This document shows, piece after piece, positions 10,356 through 22,738 of a DNA stretch of 64,000 bases (positions are counted from its first letter, which is position 1; each line of letters opens with the position of its first letter). A program made the translations under genes and the position numbers. The stretch is taken from contig JALRMH010000018.1 in assembly GCA_026119935.1 (NCBI GenBank), positions 620,001 through 684,000 of the forward strand, read 5' to 3'. Source of the stretch: Endothia cerciana. Taxonomy: Eukaryota; Ascomycota; Sordariomycetes; Diaporthales; Cryphonectriaceae. A model generated the notes under the pieces. It searched no databases. It saw only the letters and a list, made by a program, of their open reading frames with translations, and was not told the origin of the DNA.

Positions 10356-12212
10356 CTATAACTTCTCAGAAGTCACGCACTTGGCGATCAGCGCAATACA
10401 GCCGGTCAGTGCCTTGAACGCGACCGTCGCGCACCATATAAAGCATTTGAAAGTGACGCCCAGCACCGAGAGGATCACCCTTGCGCAGCCCGGCGTCCCG
10501 TCTTTCTCCCTGCTCGAGTGGTTCTTCAGATCACTCGTCTGACTCTCCAGGTCCAGCTCGAACACCTCCAGCGGACTCTTCCCGACCTTCTTCTTCTTCT
10601 TCTTCTCGCCGGCCCCGATCCTTGTGCTCAGCCGACTGATGCGGCTTGATGATCTCTTGTCCTGCCTGCTGTTCCTCCCACTCCCGATCGATGGCGGCGG
10701 CTCAAAGACCTCCACCCTGTTGAACTGGCCGTCCGCGTGAGCGACCAGTATCAGGGCCGTGACGGCGATATCGACAAGATACACGGCGTCAATCTTGGAA
10801 GCGATCCCAGTGTCAATCTCCAACCAGCCGGTACCCGTGCCGTCCTTGGTCAAACGAGCGAGGTGCTGCGGCGACTCGATGTGCTCAAGCGTATACTCCG
10901 TCCGTGACCACGTCGGGTTCCGCTCGACCGTGACACAAAACGGCATCGCCAGCGCGGGGTGCACGAGGAAATGACTCCCGCTATCATCATCCCACACGAG
11001 CCTCGCACACTCGCGTTCGGCGGTTGCGCACGCGGCCGCATTGGTGTATTGGTTCTCCATCGCCATCTTGGCCGCAGCCGACGGGAAGAGCAGCGCCACA
11101 AGCCCATCATGCGGCGCGTGGTGCCTCGCCTTTTCCTCGAGCGTCGTGGCCAGCACCTCCTGCCAGCCCTTGGCGCTCGTCTCCTTGCCGCCTGACATGC
11201 TCACGCTCTCGCTGCTCCCGTTCTTTGCCGCGCTGCCGTCCTTGGGCGGCACGGGCGGCTTGTACACCTTGGCCGGGTCGAACCTCGACATCGAGACGTA
11301 GGCGGAGGTGCTCGTCGGGTCCAGCTTCATGCGGTAGAAGGGCTGCTGTGTCCTCGACGCGAGCGTGTACACGGGCGCGTCCCGCTCGCAGCTGATCTTG
11401 AACGTGTACACACGGCCCTCGCTCGCGCTCGCCTTCCACCCGTTCGCCACCTTCCAGTAGTCGCGCAGCTGCTCCGTCGTGCTCATCTCGGGCGGCTTGG
11501 TAGGGTTCACCTCGTTGGTGCGAGGGGGAGGCCACTTGCGGGCTGCCGTGTTGGCGGTCCCTGCGCTCTGTGGGCTGCGGAGCGGAGGGGACTGAGGCCC
11601 ATTGTTGCGCGGGGATGTCGGGTGCGTCTCAGAAGTGGGCGAGTAGAGGCGCCGGCTGATGGCTTCGGGTGGGATGTGCGTCGGGCTAGCTTGTGTCGGG
11701 TAGTAGTTCTGCTGGGCAAGGGGAACACTTGGGTTGTATTCCGGAAAGATGGAGCGCATGGGCGCCGCCGACACTCCGCCGGCGGCGGCGCCGTCATCTG
11801 ATGCGAGGGGCAGCTTCGCGATCGAGTTCCGCGACCGCGTGCTATTCTCCCGCACGAGCGTCTGGGCCTCTGAGAAGGCTGTCCCGCAGCGAGGCGGCGT
11901 GTCGACCAGCGCCACCGGGGCGGGACGCTGTATTATCGGCTCCGGTGGCCTGTCCTCCGATGGCGAGGTGTTGGCGTCGGCGGAGTCGAAGGTGGCATTC
12001 GCACCAGAAGGCTCCGTGGGCACGGCAGGCCTCTTTCCGTCCCTGACGGACATCTTGCGCTCCAGCGGCGTGCGTCTGCCTGTCCTGGATGGCGAGTCTC
12101 GCGACACCGAGTCTATCGATGGTCTGGGTCCGGCCCCGTGCATTCCGCCCGAGGGCGACCTCTCCCTGGGGAAGAGGGAGAAGGCACCTCCCTGTGGTAT
12201 TCTAGGCGACAT
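10356..12212 (-). CDS. Conserved filamentous-fungal protein of unknown function
   Basis: Single exon, 618 residues, ATG at 12212. The first 230 residues are Ser/Pro-rich and probably disordered. A conserved central part (about 235-530) begins with LRDYWKVANGWKASASEGRV and contains RTQQPFYRMKLDPTSTSAY, a segment I associate with ascomycete proteins that databases often call acetylserotonin methyltransferase-like. I see no SAM-binding motif, so I would not call it a methyltransferase. After about residue 530 come a poly-Lys stretch and a C-terminal hydrophobic segment (about 580-610, Cys-rich) that could anchor it to a membrane. The name is from memory of the family; the function is unknown. 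Confidence 0.75.
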   Translation of the reverse strand: MSPRIPQGGAFSLFPRERSPSGGMHGAGPRPSIDSVSRDSPSRTGRRTPLERKMSVRDGKRPAVPTEPSGANATFDSADANTSPSEDRPPEPIIQRPAPVALVDTPPRCGTAFSEAQTLVRENSTRSRNSIAKLPLASDDGAAAGGVSAAPMRSIFPEYNPSVPLAQQNYYPTQASPTHIPPEAISRRLYSPTSETHPTSPRNNGPQSPPLRSPQSAGTANTAARKWPPPRTNEVNPTKPPEMSTTEQLRDYWKVANGWKASASEGRVYTFKISCERDAPVYTLASRTQQPFYRMKLDPTSTSAYVSMSRFDPAKVYKPPVPPKDGSAAKNGSSESVSMSGGKETSAKGWQEVLATTLEEKARHHAPHDGLVALLFPSAAAKMAMENQYTNAAACATAERECARLVWDDDSGSHFLVHPALAMPFCVTVERNPTWSRTEYTLEHIESPQHLARLTKDGTGTGWLEIDTGIASKIDAVYLVDIAVTALILVAHADGQFNRVEVFEPPPSIGSGRNSRQDKRSSSRISRLSTRIGAGEKKKKKKVGKSPLEVFELDLESQTSDLKNHSSREKDGTPGCARVILSVLGVTFKCFIWCATVAFKALTGCIALIAKCVTSEKL

Positions 12213-14978
12213 CTTTGCGGTCTGACCTGCCTCGAGCAGGTTTGATGCTCACACAATCTGACTCCTCTCCCGCTCCACAAGGTGCGCCTGGGACTCCGTC
12301 GGGATCTGGGCGGGGGGGAGCGATGAAGGATAAGGCTTCTTCTCGTCCACTCTGTTATCGGTACATTGTCGACTGTACGCTGCTCTATCGATCCAGACCA
12401 AGGCCTCACTCACAGGCGATATGGAGGAAGTGAGAAAAAGAGAAACAGGATGCTAAATCACCACGGCGGGCGAGCAAAAGATTTCAGGGCAGCCACATGT
12501 AGTATATCAAAAGCACCCAGCCGCCCGTGTAATGCACCACGGGCGGACAGGCCCATCTGATTAGACCAGCCCGTCCACCGGTGTCTCTGCAGTTTCCTCA
12601 ACCGAGACGCAGCCATGGCGCCGCTACCCACTCATGCCGGTATGGTTGCAGAGAGGTATCGCCTCGTGTGGTATCTTCTAAGCGCTGTGGACCCTGTCGA
12701 GTCCTCGCTAGCGGCATGGGACACCCCTTGGATTGCTTGCATACCCAAGATCTGCCCTTGGCCCTCGCGGGGCTCTCCCAACCGGCGAGGTCGAGGAGAG
12801 AGAGGATACCGACAGGACGTGTGGGTGTGGGTGCCAGTGGCTGTCCAAACTTAGTATCGTCTCCTCGTGTAAGCCGAGCGGGCCAGGGGTCCCGCGCCCA
12901 ATCAGCCCGCCTGTCACGCTGCATCTAGACGCCCGGCAAGCAGCTTATTTTCGATTCGTTCGCGCGGGGGCGGGGAGGACGACAAGGAACGACCCTCCCT
13001 CCAGCGCCTGTTCTTCTGATTGGGCCGTCGCCCTTGTTCGTCTTTTCCTCCCCCTCCCGACAGCGCAGCGGTGTTTGAGTCGCGCGGCGGCTTCCTGCTC
13101 GGCCACCTCGGCCAGGTTGATCACGCCGCACGCGCCGGGCGGTTGACTCTGGCGGCGGCTAGCAGATGGCGGCGCCGCCGCCGGGATACTGTGCGCGGAC
13201 TCAGACGAGGCCTGAGTCGCAGACCGACTCTCTCCAGACGTAACAAGCCGCTCAGACTAGTCTCCGGTCCTGAATATCTGACGGCTCGATCTCAGAACTA
13301 CAGGGGAGCGGATGACCTTGTCATTCTCTCCGGCTGCAGAAGCGGCACCTCCTCGCAGGGCTCCGCCAGTGGGCACGAACGACGTTGCTTTGCAGCCTCT
13401 GATCCGTACGCGATGTGACAGGCGTGGCTCTAGGTACCAGCGAGCTCGTCTCGCCAGCGACGACTGCCCCAGTCGAGTCCCTCGCTCTGCTCCTTTGGGG
13501 GCTTTCCAATTCTGTCCGTGCTAACCATTGGAGGGCCCGCTCAGCCCGGTGACGAGATCTCCTCCGAATTCCTGGGCCGGCCACAGACTTCCGACCGACA
13601 CCAGCTTCAGGCTAGCGCCCAAAAACCAAACCGAAGTCACGAAGCAGAAGAGCACTCGTCAGTCTGTGACTTTCTTCGCCGCCAACAATCTAGAGGCGCA
13701 ACGCCCCGTCGCGAATAAACGGAGCCGGAAATAACGAAGTCGCCAGCCGGCCAATCTCAGCTCTACTGAGTTTAGGTCCGGGCCGTTGAGCCAGGCGATC
13801 TTGTTGTGAGCGGATCTTTTTTGGATTGGCTGGCGGCTTTCAGGGCGTCGATGTAACCCGCGAGGAAAGCGAGCCAGTGAAACGTCTCTAGCACAACAGC
13901 ATGTGTTGTGTGCCTATGTGGTGGTCGGCGGGGGGGGGGGGGTTCTGGTTCAATTTCCATATCCAGACTTACACCGCCGAAGGGGGCCTCAACACGAGCG
14001 CCGGACGCCTCAATCGAGGAAGAGCTGGTTCCCTGCTCTGGAGTGCTGTCGCAGTACTGTAGCACGCGGCACCGTCGCGCCAGCAGCTTTCTGCGCGTAC
14101 TCGTTGAGGAACCAGCATTAGGTCCCTGGTTGTAACCTTCGATGCAGCGTAATATTGTATGTTCTCTCGTGGCGATTCTTTCGACGAACAGCTTCTGCAT
14201 AGGTAGTGCCCTGATATGTACTTGTTGCCGTACTAAGGTGACTGCGTTGAGGTCTCGGGTGCTCTAGACCGAGACATGGCGACGTGTATCTTTGCCGCGT
14301 GTGAACAGGAAGGGGGAATACCATGTCGTAGGAAGACCGCAGTTCGGAAGGCTCATCACATACGCTGCGTCTTCCTGCCATCACTGAACCGCTAGCAACA
14401 GCTTGACTATAGAAGCCATCCTGATTCACGCCCAGGCCCTCTTCTTGTTCAGAAGTCTCGGTGTTTTGACCGCGGTGTGATTTTGGTACAGACCTTTACT
14501 TTACAGGTATGGTTTTACAAGTATGACCTCCTCATGTGTGCACCATCGCGACTGCGAAGGCCCGTATTCCCAGGCGCGGAAATGCGCAAATCCCTACGCC
14601 ATCCCGCACATCCGTCTTATCTTCCTGCTGATGTCCCGATCTTTATGCTCCTGAGCTTATAAACCCCATTTGACGTCCTCTCAGATGCTCCACGAGCTCT
14701 CCATGGAGAGAGAATACACAAACAGGAAGGCCGGAAATCTGTATGAGCACACCCTCTGACCTTGCTCTTGGTAGGCAGGTATAGAGTAAATCATCCCCTC
14801 ATGCCCAGTTTTTTTCTGATTTCGACCACTGAAAGATCAAGCTTTTGCGCCTAGCTGATGCATAGATCCAGTCCCCCCCCCCCCGGGAGCCCCAACTATT
14901 CGTACACTCACATTCACACCGCTTCATCGACGAGGCGTATCTCGTCGAGGCATAGAACATAGGAGATTAGCGTTATTA
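12213..14978. other. Intergenic, 2.8 kb, no gene seen
   Basis: Several open frames of up to about 140 codons exist, but none shows a domain, codon continuity across plausible introns or a signal peptide. Homopolymer tracts: G13 at 13930-13942 and C12 at 14873-14884. The left end is the promoter of the unknown protein gene; the right end is downstream of the Cys-rich membrane protein gene. Confidence 0.5.
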
Positions 14979-16427
14979 TTACAGGAACCCCTCTGGGGGC
15001 TCATTAATCCCGGGGGACTCATAGTCCCCGGGTAACTCGGCCGGCGCCCAACTACTGCCCAACCGTCCACTCGGCATCCGTCTGTGCCGGAGCGGCGACT
15101 CGAAACTCCTCGCCGGCGACTCGAGCTCCGCGGGCTGGTTCCCGTAGGTCGGCGGCGGCGTCCAGAAGCGGCCCGGCAGTGGGTTCGACTGCAGAGACTC
15201 CATGGACTTCGTGGAGACCAGGTGGGTCGCCGAGTGCGAGAACTTCATCGGCGATACCAGCCCGGTCGCCGAGTTCGGACTCGCCGGCCAGTCGCCGGAC
15301 AGCTCGTACAGCTCGAGATCCCTCTCACTCCTGGAGGTAGGGAGTTCAAAGGGCCCGTTGAGGCCGTTGAAGGTCGACTTGTTGTCCCGTCCATAGGCCT
15401 TCTTGAAGTCATCGTGGGAGCGAGACCTGCGGAAGTCGTCGCGGTATTTCTTAAAGTCGCTCGTGCTGGTCGTTGTCGGCGAGGTCGGCCAGTCCTTGGG
15501 AGGTGGGGGCGGAGGTGGCGACGGTGGCCGTTGGGGTCGGGCTGGTGGTAGTGGTGGTTTTGATGTTGAGGTAGATCGGGCCTGGGACTGCGTCTGCGAT
15601 GCCCTCTGTTTCCTCCTCCGAAGCCAGAGGAAGATGCCTAGTGAGCTGGCGAGGATAAGGGCGCCTCCTGCTGACCCAACCACTATCCCGGCTATTCCTA
15701 CCGTTGACAGCGCCTTACTGTCGGCTGACGACGACGGCGTGATGGGTGATGTCTCTATGGGACACGGTGCCGTCGTCGACGCGGAGGCCTTGTGACATGG
15801 TGTCAGCAGGCGCCCACCCATTGGAAGTGGATGCCAACACGTGGCTCACCTGTGAGCACTTACCGTAGCGATCGCGCCGGCCGAGAAGTCCCCTGACCGG
15901 AACCGAACCGCGATGCTGTTCGCGCCCATCAAGAACCCTGCGCTCTCCGTCTTCGACGTGGCGAACGACTGGCCGCCGGATACCGCCGTCGCGCCCGCCA
16001 CGGCCACAGGCCCGCCGAAGCTCGTCGTGCATCCTAGGTACTGCTGGCCTGGCGTTGAGCTCGCCGCACATGTGTATAGGACGCCCCTACAATGCCGATC
16101 ATCAGTCATCCAATTCAGAGCCGGTCTTGTGTGGTTGGGGGCAAGCCCTTACGTCGGACAACAGGCAAACTCAGTCTCCGTCACCGTTGTCGACACCACA
16201 TCCGTGCTCGAGCACGCCACCGTATACCCGCTCGGACACAGCCCGGGTGAGTAGTACTGTTCTGGTATCGGATCGTAGCCGCTCGGGTAGCAGCTCGTCA
16301 TCGAGGCCAGCGGGCCCTGCTCGTAGTAGTACGTGTTCGCCGCATCCCATATCTGGTAGAGGCCTGTCGCGGTCGAGCAGGCCGAGGGGGCGGCGAATGT
16401 CGTGGTGAGAGGTCCGGCGTTGGACAT
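14979..16427 (-). CDS. Cys-rich single-pass membrane protein, putative surface sensor
   Basis: Three exons, 16427-16153, 16086-15864 and 15788-14979, joined across 66- and 75-nt introns, give 435 residues. Phases match at both joins (GTAAGG and GTAAGT donors). The ectodomain (about 1-180) contains YYYEQGPLASMTSCYPSGY, then YYSPGLCPSGYTVACSS, and a later ACCPTGVLYTCAAS. I recognise this Cys/Tyr/Pro pattern from uncharacterised fungal membrane proteins. A Ser/Thr-rich stalk precedes one transmembrane helix (VGIAGIVVGSAGGALILASS region, about 200-222) and a RRRK stop-transfer. The cytoplasmic tail of about 200 residues is Ser/Pro-rich. No signal peptide is visible, so the N-terminus probably exits by a type III route, or an upstream exon is missed. 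The layout resembles Mid2/WSC-type wall sensors; that role is inference. Confidence 0.75.
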
Positions 16428-18079
16428 CTTTGTTGGGGGGGGGGGGCGGGGGTAGATGTCTTTCTCACCTCGTCTTCGCGGTGACGATACGACCGAGGAG
16501 GGTATCCACCATTGATGCCCGTACACGATGTCGCATGTGCGGTGGGAGACCGTGGGAGTAGTGCGGGTGAATGAGCATGTGGAGGAAAGACAGAAAAAGA
16601 GGTGGAATTGGGCAAACGTAAGCAACAGGATCGGAAGAGAAAGAAAGCCGACCGAGTGGCGACCGATGCCTTCCCCTGCAGATAGCAACGTGAAGTGAGG
16701 GCGGCTGACGTGCCTTGCAGGTGTGAGTGAGCTGGCAGCAGCCCTTCAGGTTCTCCTGAAAATTTTCCGCCCCAACAGCAATCCATCCGACGCACCACGC
16801 AGGTGACGGTGCCACAGCCCACTGGTTCAGCAACAAGGTCTTGAACAACTCCTAACGGAGAGGGCCGGCTGGGATCTGTGGCCCTTCTCGCGTTGGCGGG
16901 TTGCGCCTGGGGGGGAGGACTGCGCGAGGCGGATCTGCTTGTCCGCAAACTCGAATTGCTGGCACCTGGGCATCAGATTCATTCAGGCTCCTACCCCAAA
17001 CCACCTTGAACGTGCTGCTGTGTTGTACCGTACCATAAGAATGAGGGCGGTGGTACCAGGAAGCTGGAAGGATTCAAATTTCGATCCATCGCGGGGATGT
17101 CTGCATAATCTGTCAGCGGCGCAGCGTGGCGGCCGGGCGAATTCCGCATGGTGGCCTGTGGAACTTGGGTATTTGGGCAGTCCATCCTGGTTCGAACGGG
17201 GCTCTAGACCATTTTCGAAGAAATTCTCGAGGCCGGCGGGCTGAGGGATGCGGTGATCTTCAGCATAGGTAGACTACCAAGGTCGCGGTGGTGAGACGAT
17301 CCGGTAGTGGATGGATGCCTTGCCACACGACGAGCTTCGAGACTAGCCGAAATGCGTTGATAGTACAGGTGAACGGATAAGTGTCGGGAGTCTAGCTAAA
17401 GAAACCCGGTGATTCTGGCTGTGCGTGTTAGCAGCTTTGAGAAATCACTCCAGCATCTCATGTTCTTTGGCCCCCATCCACAGGAGAGGGAAGAACTGAA
17501 AGTCAGCCTCACGGCCTTATGTAAATTAGCCACTACCGCTGACGGCCAACATCGCTTATTCGGCCAATGGCGTGTTATACCAGAAGCAGGGGAGTGGGTC
17601 TGGCCTAACGCGATGGGATGGCCTTCACACCCTCACGCCGTCGATTTGATGCTTACTGCAATCCTGTTATTGGTAAAATGTTTCCTGTTGAAGCAGAATC
17701 AGCTGCCACCGTTCGTCGATCCCCATGTAGGGGGCTTGCTGCGCCTCTCAAGCGCGTTAAACGAACGCTTATACATACCTGTACCCGGCCCATTCCAAAT
17801 AATTTGCCAAAAATTGAATAGGCCTTGTGGCTCGACATAAGGGCGGGTGAATATCGCATTTTACCAACGCCAGGCCAAAAAGCCTAATATTTCATGGCTC
17901 TGTTTGTTCTAGAGAGACAGGATGTCGGCGTGTCATATTGCAGATAAGCCACTGTACACTGTATGCATGTTCGATAATGTTCTGACCACTGCCGATCCTG
18001 CAGTGCCTTTAGATTGAGTTCTGTAGTCCGTAGATAAGACGGCTTTGCAGTACCGTCCTGATGACCGCAGAAAAACTGG
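16428..18079. other. Intergenic, no gene seen
   Basis: Begins with the 5' region of the Cys-rich protein, where a 12-nt G tract (16435-16446, C on that gene's sense strand) lies seven bases upstream of its ATG. The part from about 17400 to 18050 is AT-richer than its surroundings and has no supported ORF; it could be a relic or simply the 3' flank of VPS53. Confidence 0.5.
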
Positions 18080-20753
18080 CTATCCCCGTTGAGGGTCGTC
18101 GCCAGCGCCGGTAGGAGTGATGTCCCTCTTGCCAAACCGCACACCAATGTCTCTCCTGAAGAACTTCCCAATATTCTTCAGATTCTCATTGATCGTGACC
18201 TTCTCTCCCGGTGCACCCGCGGGGCCGCCCGTGGTGGGCGTGCCCAGACGGTCAGACGCATCACGCGCGGCGCTGAGCAGCTTCTCGCCCAGCGACGCCG
18301 CATCGAACCGACCCTGCAGCCCGGCCGAGCCGGGGCCGCCGGGCAGGGTCATGCCTGGAAGACCCGTACCGCCGAGGGCGGAGGCAGAGGTCATCATGAG
18401 AGGCGTAAGTAGGGGCGAGCTGTCCACTAGCTGCTTATCTGCGCCGGCGCCGTCCCGGTGGATCGTGAACAGCTCTAGCAGGTGGGGGTGTTCCTGCTTG
18501 CGCACGCCCTTGAGTTCGAGGATCTTTTTGAAGTTGGCGTCGGAGCGATCGCCGATGTGGATCAGGTAGGCCTGCACGAGACCCTCGGGAGGTGAAGGCC
18601 GGACCTGCAGGGTCTTGAGAAGCGGGTCGATGCGCGTCATGCTCTGGTTGACGCGCTTGATATACGAAGCTGGAGGGTTGGAGGCTGACGATGAGTTATG
18701 GAAAGAAAGGAGCTTCTCGAAATCTTTGACGAGGGTGTACTTGTCGAGGAGCATCTGCGAGAATCAGTGACCGGCTGCGCGTGATCGTCCCGGGGCAGAC
18801 TTACCTGCTCAGCACCACCTTCGGAGATGGGGCGGCACAACACGATATTGTTGATGTAGGCCGCCGCCAGACGGTCGACCAGCTTGTCGCAGAAAGCCCT
18901 CGCGTATTGTTGTTTGACGACGAGCGACAGGATCTCTTCGGCTTGGGTGTTGATGTGCTTCAGAAGCTCGCCAACATACGAACTGGTGTCGCCCACGCTC
19001 TCCATGTCTCTCCAGTTCGTGTTCTTCATTTCTCTCCAGGCACCCTCGCAATCAGCCTCGACCTTCTGCACCAATGCCTGGACGGAGGCGCTGGCAACGC
19101 CCAAGAAAGCGTCCGCCTGCGATGACAGGTCAATCTTGGCCACCAGCTCCGGATCAATGCGCTTCTTGATGTTTTCCTCCAGCTGGACGGTGTTCGTGTG
19201 CCAGAAGTCCGCCGTATTGAGAACCAAGACGGTGTCCTTCAGTGCTGGTCCCTGAGGGCCTCCCCGTTGTAAGAAGCCCAGCAGGACTTGCTGCGCATAC
19301 TCCTCCAGGTGTTTGGCCAGGATCTTGGCCAGGTCGTACAACCGCTCTCCGGTAGACAGCTTGGCGCACTGCGACAGTGTGATCTTGTAGAACTGGAAGA
19401 GTTCAATCGCCGACGGTATGACAGCGCTGGTGGAGAACTCCTCGTCTTCCGGTATGAGGGGCCCGTTCTTGTACTTGGGGATCATGGCCGCCAGAGTCTT
19501 GTCTTGCGACTCAACCCAGAGACTCAGATATGGCTCGAATGCTACCGAGATCGACCCGTGGAAGTTCTGCGTCCGGTCATCCGAGGAGCTGAGCGTGTCG
19601 ATGCTCGCGCGCGGCATCTCGCTCCCGAAACGCTTCTCAAGGCCCTGCTCGAAGTCCATCGTCTCCTGCAGGCAGCTGAGCAGCAGGTTGACGTCGATCT
19701 TGTTGCCATCGGCCCGCCTCATGCTCTTCTCGAGAATGCCCTTGAAGTCCTCCCTGGTGCCGTCGCAGAACGACATGGCCAGCATCTCGTTGACCCTCCA
19801 GTGCGGTGGGAAGATGACAGCATGCTCGTCCTCGTGCGTCTTGAGCATCCGCTTGAACCAGGCGTACCGCCTGCCAATGTTGTCCAGGTTGCCCGCCTCA
19901 TCATTGCCCCTGAACACCTGCCGGTACTCCCGCAGCTCGGTGTTGACGTACCACGTGACCAGCCTGCTCTTCGCGTTGTCACCCAGGGCATCGGCCACGA
20001 GGCACGCCTCGACCAGGGTGCCCCTCCGCGCGGCGATCTCCCCCTTGGCGAAGGCCATCTCGAAGTCCTCGCAGACCTGCTCGAGCAGCTCCCTCTGCAG
20101 GTCGGCGACGTTCCTGCTCAGGACCGCGATCTGCTCGATGCTCCGGTAGCTGTTGAAGTGCCGCATGAGCTGCAGCACGGCGAGCAGCAGGCCCGCGCAC
20201 TCGCGGTACTGCCGCGTCCTGGCCAGGCCCCGCAGCTGCTCGTAGGCGGTGGTCAGCATCTGCAGCCGCTTGAGCGCGGTCATGCTCAGCGTCAGGTTGC
20301 GCTTGGTACCGTCGAGCCGCTTGATCTCGGCCGTCATGGTGGTGATGTCGCGCTCGGTCTGCTGGGCGCGGGTGCGCACGCCCTCGATGCGCTGGAACAG
20401 CGAGGCGAGCTCCGCCTGGGCGGTCTGCATGCGCTCGAGGGAGGAGTCGGGCCGCCAGGCCTGCGAGGCCTCGTGGGTGGTGATGGAGCCCGTGAGGTCA
20501 TCCTTGTGAGTCTGCAGGGTGGAGGAGACGCGGGCGATGGAGGTGATGGCGGCGGAAGGGTGGGAGAAGAGGGCGTTGAGGTGGTCTATAGGGTCGTAGT
20601 CGACTGCCGCGGGATACGAGTTAGTGGCGGGTGTTGGTTTCTGGGGGGTCCCAAGGTCGTAGATACGATGGCCATGGACACTAGGAATAGAAGAAACATA
20701 CCAGCATCAAGTGATGATGGGTCGAGGAGGTTGTTACCCTCCACGATATTCAT
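18080..20753 (-). CDS. vps53: GARP complex subunit VPS53
   Basis: Three exons, 20753-20702, 20603-18805 and 18754-18080, with introns of 98 and 50 nt, give 841 residues, normal for fungal Vps53. Vps53 is the tethering subunit of the GARP complex that receives endosome-derived vesicles at the trans-Golgi. The tiny first exon (MNIVEGNNLLDPSSLDA) joins in phase to VDYDPIDHLNALFSHPSA, the usual Vps53 start. Coiled-coil helices follow (about 55-110), then the long helical body. GDTSSYVGELLKHINTQAEE and ISEGGAEQMLLDKYTLVKDF bracket the second intron, and the frame is exact across it. The last 60-80 residues are Gly/Pro-rich, then a short conserved-looking basic tail (IGKFFRRDIGVRFGKRDI). No defects seen. 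Confidence 0.95.
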
Positions 20754-22738
20754 GGTTGCTTGGTGGTGTCTCTTGGAAGCCTTGAGTCCGGCGACGTTGC
20801 ACGTGAAACGAAACAGCCTCAGCTCAGTGGCATCTCCAGGGTCTCAGGCCTGTCAGTGCGTCTGGCCTAAAGACACAGGGGCAGAAAGGGACACACAGGG
20901 TACGACAGCCCAGCCAACTCAATCACCCAGCAGTAATATGGTTTCTTCCCACTACATATTCTCAATTGGATCATCAATACTGGACTGAGGGCTAAGACCT
21001 CCTCCGTAATCATTATTCTAGATACCTGAGGCGACATGTGGTTCGCTTTCTTGTTGTTTGATAACCTCTAGTGCCAGCCCTCAAGTGCATTCGTCTCCGG
21101 GGCTGATCTTCCCACACGCCCCCCCCCCCCCCCAAAAGCACATGACGACCAGACAAAAAGAAACAAAGGAGAATAATTTTCAATCATCACGTTTCGATCA
21201 AAATTCTCCGAACGTAACACAGAGAACCCAACGGACCTAACATATTGGAAAATTTTGATTCACAAAGTCTTGACCATGTCATCACTGATGTCACCCAGAT
21301 ATCGGTTAGAGCCGAGCAGCCCTGTCACCATGATATCGTGACGTGCAGCCCTACAGTGAGCCTCCTCCTGCCCAACGACGACACAAAAAAGCCGTGCGGA
21401 CGGGGGACGACAGCCACCGCGGGGGGGGGCACATGTGCGCCCTCATGCAGCGCGGCGTTGGCATCTGTTTCAGGTCTCTTTGAGACATCGCTGCCCAACA
21501 TGCAGGCTCGGCGCGAACCGACGACGGCATGCCTCACGATGACTCACAGGAGAAGAAAATTGAAGAGAGACGACACCATGCGGGCTGCGCGTGAGCGCTG
21601 ACAGCTGACAACCTGATGATGCTGGAAGGGGGGAAGCAGAGGGCTCTGCTCCGTAATGTTGCGCCACTCGCGCATGCAGGCAGGCTGGCTGGCTGGGTGC
21701 GAGCGCATTCTGCGCCAGACTCCGTGGCCAAGCCACCCGTTTCACCCGCCGGCAGGAGGGGGGTGTGTGTGTGCTATACCAGCGGCTGAAACAAGCCCAG
21801 TTACCCCCGGCAGCGAGCTGGACAGCACACCGGACCCGAGTAAGCCCGGGGGGGGGGGGGGGAGAAAAAAAAACAAGATATACGTACAGCTGCACCAGCA
21901 TCGTGGGGTGGGTGGATGAGCTACTGCCCCGCCTGTCGTGTGGTCCCCTTACGATGTCATCATCGCGCAGCAGACATCACCATAATGCACGCCGCTCGGC
22001 TGCATATGCACACGCATGTTGCAAGGAAAAGGAGGGGGAAAATTCTTTCCTCCCTCGTGTGCTGGACGTCCTCGTCGGACTACCGGGTCCTCCCTGTTCG
22101 TGGCATCGTTTCTGTTTCGAAACTGAAGGGTCGCGCTGCACATGTGGGAGACGAGGTGGGGCACTCCAGGCGAGACTGATATGCAAGTCAGACTCAGCGG
22201 GCGTAGGGCGGTCGGTGTGTCACTGCATGTGTCTCCTCACCGAGCTGGCTGGACATCATCGTGCGCGACAGCCGTGCTCGTTGGGGCCTTGATGGGCATC
22301 TACGTTGTTGACTCAAGACGGAGGAACATGTCAGGCTTGATCGGAACCGGGGGAAGGGGGGGGGGGGCGCCAATAGACCGTCACACAACATGGCACGCAT
22401 GTTGATCATGACTCCTCATCTCTGGGGATCTCGCCGATCTCTGCATTCATGTCGTACTATCATTCAATCTTTCGTACTAGTAGTATGCCGGGGGTATCTT
22501 TCCTCTCAGGCTGTTTGGGTATCCTTCTGTTCTCGGTCTCCAAACCATGCCCGACCTGTAGTGATTTTCCTGGTATTCTTCATTCGTTTCTTTCCATACC
22601 AATGTGATTGACAAAATAGACGCGCCGTAATTTTATTTTGGAAATCCGACTCTTTCCTGGTCGCCAGTGCTTATTATGTCCCAAACCAAAACTCCAATTC
22701 CGTAGAAATGAATCTAGTTGTATGCCTGCTGCTCACAG
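20754..22738. other. Intergenic, 2 kb, no gene seen
   Basis: No supported coding sequence. It carries three long homopolymers: C16 at 21119-21134, G15 at 21848-21862 and G12 at 22356-22367. Confidence 0.55.

Noticed and set aside
16428..16688. Upstream extension of the Cys-rich membrane protein with a hydrophobic start
   Set aside because: The frame is open but has no ATG (it begins with TTG) and the sequence just before the chosen ATG is a C tract.
17177..17205. GGTTCGAACGG resembling a tRNA T-arm
   Set aside because: No acceptor stem, D-arm or anticodon arm can be folded around it.
19288..20988. 566-codon plus-strand frame
   Set aside because: It is the antisense shadow of VPS53, rich in Leu/Val/Gly as expected for a mirrored GC-rich gene.
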